Origin: an uncultured Eubacterium sp.
GTDB lineage: Bacteria > Bacillota_A > Clostridia > Lachnospirales > Lachnospiraceae
Direction of reading: 5' to 3'
NCBI GenBank assembly: GCA_910589045.1
Contig: CAJUSH010000045.1
Span: forward strand, 1 to 25,238
DNA: 25,238 bases
The notes beneath the pieces are model-generated. The model did not search any database and was not told the DNA's origin. It saw nothing but the letters and a program-made list of their open reading frames with translations. Made by a program: the position numbers and the translations under genes. Below, one piece after another: positions 22,944 to 25,238 of this stretch (position 1 is its first letter; every line of letters begins with the position of its first letter).

Positions 22944-23720
22944 CTATCTCGTCCAGAACATATTTACTTTACGCGCTTCGTCCTCCATCCTGCGCTTCTG
23001 CATCATAACCGCATACAGCTGCAGGGTTTCTTTCTTTTTCTTCTCGGAAACCGCCTGCGGGTAATCCAGATCCTCCAGCTTGCTCTTTGCACCGGTCAGA
23101 TTGTAGACCGCACCGGAATTATACCGCAGCGCGTGATCAAGCGCGTTGCTCTGTGCGCCCATGCTGCCGCGCTGGGCACTCACCTTCTCAAGTGCCCGGT
23201 CGATCACGTTCAGGTCAAAGCTCTTCGTTACGTCATAGTCCGCGATGCCAAGCGCATCCAAGGTCGCATTTCCGGTGTGAACGCTGGTCGAATTTCCGTT
23301 TGCATCGATCGCCAGATGAAACATATCCTGACTGCCGTCCAGCAGGTTCTTTGTGTTATACTGAGTCTGGGATGCGATATCCGCAATGCCCTGCTTGAGC
23401 TGATCGATCTCATCCTGCATCATTCTCCGCTCATCCGGTCCCATGATGGCGTCATTCATCGCGCCGATGGACAGCTCGCGGATCCGCTGTAAGTAATCGG
23501 TAATGCCGCCCAATGCCGCATCCGCAATATTAAGCACATCCTTGCCGGACTGCATATTGTTCGCGCCGGCCTCCATACCCCGAATCTGCGCATCTTCCTT
23601 CTGTATAATTGACAGATCCGCAGCTCCGTCAGCGGCAGTTTCAACCCTTTTCCCACTGGCAAACTTGCCGTAATCGGTGTACCCCGCATAATTACTGCTG
23701 ATTCCTGATATGCTGCTCAT
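22944..23720 (-). CDS. Short flagellin-like protein without the terminal filament motif
   Basis: This 258-aa protein keeps the flagellin D1 core: ASGKRVETAADGAADLSIIQ (21-40), LNIADAALGGITDYLQRIRE (63-82) and QTQYNTKNLLDGS (118-130). A C-terminal helix like the flagellin C-terminal D1 follows (NVIDRALEKVSAQRGSMGAQ, 171-190). The N-terminal D0 is degenerate (MSSISGISSNYAGYTDYGKF). The C-terminal D0 ending in LLQ is replaced by a highly charged tail (KKKKETLQLYAVMMQKRRME). There is almost no hypervariable domain. GGAGGT lies 7 nt before the chosen ATG. It is probably a minor or accessory flagellin paralog or a secreted flagellin relative; a hook-associated protein such as FlgL is less likely at this size. 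It has its own sigma-A promoter (23781-23809). Confidence 0.85.
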   Translation of the reverse strand: MSSISGISSNYAGYTDYGKFASGKRVETAADGAADLSIIQKEDAQIRGMEAGANNMQSGKDVLNIADAALGGITDYLQRIRELSIGAMNDAIMGPDERRMMQDEIDQLKQGIADIASQTQYNTKNLLDGSQDMFHLAIDANGNSTSVHTGNATLDALGIADYDVTKSFDLNVIDRALEKVSAQRGSMGAQSNALDHALRYNSGAVYNLTGAKSKLEDLDYPQAVSEKKKKETLQLYAVMMQKRRMEDEARKVNMFWTR

Positions 23721-23780
23721 TCGATGCACCTCCTTTTTATGCTTCATGCCGCCTTCCGCGGCATTTTTTCCTATATAATC

Positions 23781-23809
23781 AATATAGCACCTTTGCCCTG
23801 ATTCGTAAA
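23781..23809 (-). promoter_or_regulatory. Sigma-A promoter of the flagellin-like gene
   Basis: The minus strand reads TTTACG, 17 nt, TATATT, with TG one base before the -10. A small hairpin (GCCGC, loop GGAAG, GCGGC; 23748-23762) then lies in the leader and exposes a GGA, a possible CsrA contact. Confidence 0.6.
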
Positions 23810-23858
23810 GATATTTTCAGGAAATTATTCCCGTTTCTTTTACCGTTCAAATCACGTT

Positions 23859-24341
23859 TCACACGCGCACCCTCGCATACGCTCCGCCCGACGCGCGCAG
23901 CAAATCCCCGGGCGAAAGCTCGATCTGAGAACCGATTCTGCCGCCGCTGACGATTATGGTGGAAAGCGCACCGGCGGAGTCGTCGACAATCGTCCGGTAC
24001 TGCTTTTTCATACCGATGGCAGTACAGCCGCCGCGCACGTATCCGGTAACCCGGTTGATCTCCCTGACCGGTATCATGGAAACAGACTTTTCCCCCACAG
24101 CCCGCGCCGCCGCCTTCATATCCAGCTCCGCCTCGACGGGAATCACAAACACAAAATAATCCTTGCCGGCACCTACCGTCACCAGCGTCTTGTATACCTT
24201 CTCATGGGGCAGTCCCAGCAGATCCGCGACCTGTATGCCGTCCGCAAACTCCCTGCACTCGTAAGTCAGATGCGTAAAGGGAATGTCCATCTGCTCCAGC
24301 ATACGCATTGCGTTTGTCTTGATTTCCTTTTGCTTTGCCAT
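23859..24341 (-). CDS. ybaK: Cys-tRNA(Pro)/Cys-tRNA(Cys) deacylase, YbaK type
   Basis: This 160-aa protein belongs to the YbaK/EbsC editing family that hydrolyses Cys-tRNA(Pro) mischarged by prolyl-tRNA synthetase. Typical segments are KTNAMRMLEQMDIPF, GLPHEKVYKTLV with the catalytic Lys, GYVRGGCTAIGMKKQY and SGGRIGSQIELSP. The length is normal. AGGAGG lies upstream of ATG with a rather long gap (11 nt). It follows sfp by 38 bp and is likely co-transcribed with it. Confidence 0.94.
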   Translation of the reverse strand: MAKQKEIKTNAMRMLEQMDIPFTHLTYECREFADGIQVADLLGLPHEKVYKTLVTVGAGKDYFVFVIPVEAELDMKAAARAVGEKSVSMIPVREINRVTGYVRGGCTAIGMKKQYRTIVDDSAGALSTIIVSGGRIGSQIELSPGDLLRASGGAYARVRV

Positions 24342-24379
24342 ATTATCTTATTCCTCCTGTTTCATCCGTATCATACCGA

Positions 24380-25108
24380 TCATACCAAAAAATCAGTCTG
24401 CTCTGCCTGTGTCCACACTACCGGAAATGATTTTGCACCTGCATAACAGACGGACAGGCAGTAGTCCGGCAGCTCAAAATCCGCAAAGCGGCACGGGACG
24501 CACCGTGATTGCTCCCCCCTGCCTGTCACACGGTATCCGCACTCCCCATAGCTTTCACCGGTCCCGCAGGCAATACACGCGGCACTGCTCTCCCCCATTA
24601 CGCAAACGGATTGCATATCCGCTGCCATTCCCTCCCCGGTCAGCTTTATATAGCTCTCCTTGCGCGCCCAGATCCGATAAAAATCCTCGCCTTCGGCGAG
24701 GGCTCGCCGCTCCCCCGGCGCAAAAAAACGCGCCGCAATCCGCTCCTCATTTTTTGCCCGCTCCCTCTGCTGAATATCACAGCCGACGGCTGTCGGTGCA
24801 AACACGGCCAGCGCATATTCACCCGAATGGGACAAGTTAAAATGAATGTGGGGATAATCCCGCAGAAAAGGCTTTCCCCTGGCACCGTAGGAAATCACCG
24901 CAGTCTGCTCCTGCAGCCCGTACAGCCGAAAAAGCCCCAGCCGAAAGAGCGCTCCCGCCATCAGCGAGCGCTCCCGCTCCGTTTTAAGCCGAATCTCCTC
25001 TATTTTCTTCTGCCGTTCCCGCGACAGACCACAAAAAAAATGCCGGAACACCGCTTCCTGCTCCAGCATTTCTACACTTGCATAAAATCCCTGAATTGCT
25101 GCGTCCAT
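24380..25108 (-). CDS. sfp: 4'-phosphopantetheinyl transferase, Sfp type
   Basis: This 242-aa enzyme transfers the phosphopantetheine arm from CoA to a serine of carrier proteins. Motifs in order are GKPFL (79-83), FNLSHSGEYA (90-99), VGCDIQ (108-113, with Mg ligand Asp111; Gln113 stands where Sfp has Glu), FFAPGERRAL and WARKESYIKLTGEG (147-160, with Glu151). The Sfp fold usually serves peptide or polyketide synthases, but no such cluster is here; it may also load AcpP. No SD precedes the ATG: an in-frame stop lies four codons upstream, and a -10-like TATAGC ends one base before the start. Confidence 0.9.
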   Translation of the reverse strand: MDAAIQGFYASVEMLEQEAVFRHFFCGLSRERQKKIEEIRLKTERERSLMAGALFRLGLFRLYGLQEQTAVISYGARGKPFLRDYPHIHFNLSHSGEYALAVFAPTAVGCDIQQRERAKNEERIAARFFAPGERRALAEGEDFYRIWARKESYIKLTGEGMAADMQSVCVMGESSAACIACGTGESYGECGYRVTGRGEQSRCVPCRFADFELPDYCLSVCYAGAKSFPVVWTQAEQTDFLV

Positions 25109-25109
25109 A

Positions 25110-25137
25110 GCTATAGTTTACCACGACGCACCGACAA
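25110..25137 (-). promoter_or_regulatory. Promoter candidate at the sfp start
   Basis: The minus strand reads TTGTCG, 16 nt, TATAGC, one base before the sfp ATG. If real, the mRNA would be leaderless or start inside the annotated gene. A TAAACT immediately before is an alternative -10. Confidence 0.3.
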
Positions 25138-25184
25138 TTACCATAGCCTTCCGGCAAAATTTGCAGGAACCCTCCCGGTCAAAG

Positions 25185-25220
25185 GTTACTATTCACGGCT
25201 CGGGAGCCGCTCATAGTAAC
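25185..25220. repeat. Intergenic inverted repeat, possible dispersed element
   Basis: A 36-nt symmetric element: outer arms GTTACTAT and ATAGTAAC, inner arms CGGCT and AGCCG, loop CGGG. No T tract follows on either strand. It lies upstream of sfp at the window edge. Its form is like short intergenic palindromes that recur in Clostridia genomes; recurrence cannot be tested here, as only one copy is in the window. Confidence 0.5.
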
Positions 25221-25238
25221 GATTCGGGGCGATATTCA

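Noticed and set aside
23748..23771. Plus-strand terminator (GCCGC hairpin followed by a T run)
   Set aside because: There is no plus-strand gene upstream for it to end. It lies in the leader of the flagellin-like gene, so a role on the minus strand is more likely.
1..25238. CRISPR array, insertion sequences, prophage genes
   Set aside because: No regularly spaced direct repeats, no transposase and no phage structural genes were seen; the recombinase stands alone.

Overview
The window looks like a chromosomal segment of a motile, moderately high-GC member of the Lachnospiraceae (Clostridia). This rests on the flagellin type, a csrA gene beside fliC, the order plsX-acpP-rnc-smc-ftsY, a Clostridia-type galK-galT pair, a small Cys-rich DUF6171-like protein, and SD-led genes with short AT-rich promoters. 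I cannot name the genus. Most genes lie on the minus strand.

Layout, left to right. Bases 1-50 are the 3' part of a class II tRNA (probably Ser), followed by its terminator and a small orphan gene with its own promoter and terminator (213-478). The flagellin gene fliC (678-2306) and a divergent csrA (2459-2725) come next; the fliC leader carries what looks like a two-site CsrA target. A short FimB/RecV-sized tyrosine recombinase (2894-3472) is flanked by two palindromic sites (2783-2818 and 3625-3662). Then come a methyltransferase-hslO-nadE operon (3714-7313, minus) and a divergent two-TM protein of unknown function (7474-8514, plus). A core operon region follows: plsX-acpP, then rnc-smc-ftsY-ilvA plus a small ORF with an amber codon (8545-16753, minus). 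Carbohydrate genes are galK-galT (16989-19761) and abfA with a DUF6171-like gene (19917-21776). Last are a PAP2-family membrane protein (22051-22773, plus), a truncated flagellin-like protein (22944-23720), ybaK and sfp (23859-25108), and an intergenic inverted repeat near the right edge.

The most interesting signal is at 2783-3662. The two sites flanking the recombinase have the same architecture (perfect 11-12 bp inverted arms with core AATGCAAC, and a 14-nt spacer). At the exact centre of both is the asymmetric hexamer TGTATA, in opposite orientations. This is what is expected of a pair of inverted tyrosine-recombinase crossover sites, so the recombinase gene may sit inside a DNA segment that it inverts itself. 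The left site is 58 bp upstream of csrA-fliC, and the segment carries a sigma-28-like promoter sequence that would point at csrA-fliC after inversion. I propose, as a hypothesis, a self-inverting switch controlling flagellin and its translational repressor.

Functional links within the window: flagellin, CsrA, the recombinase and the flagellin-like protein concern motility; plsX, acpP and sfp concern acyl-carrier-protein and phospholipid metabolism; abfA, galK and galT process plant-polysaccharide sugars; smc and ftsY are core chromosome and secretion functions.
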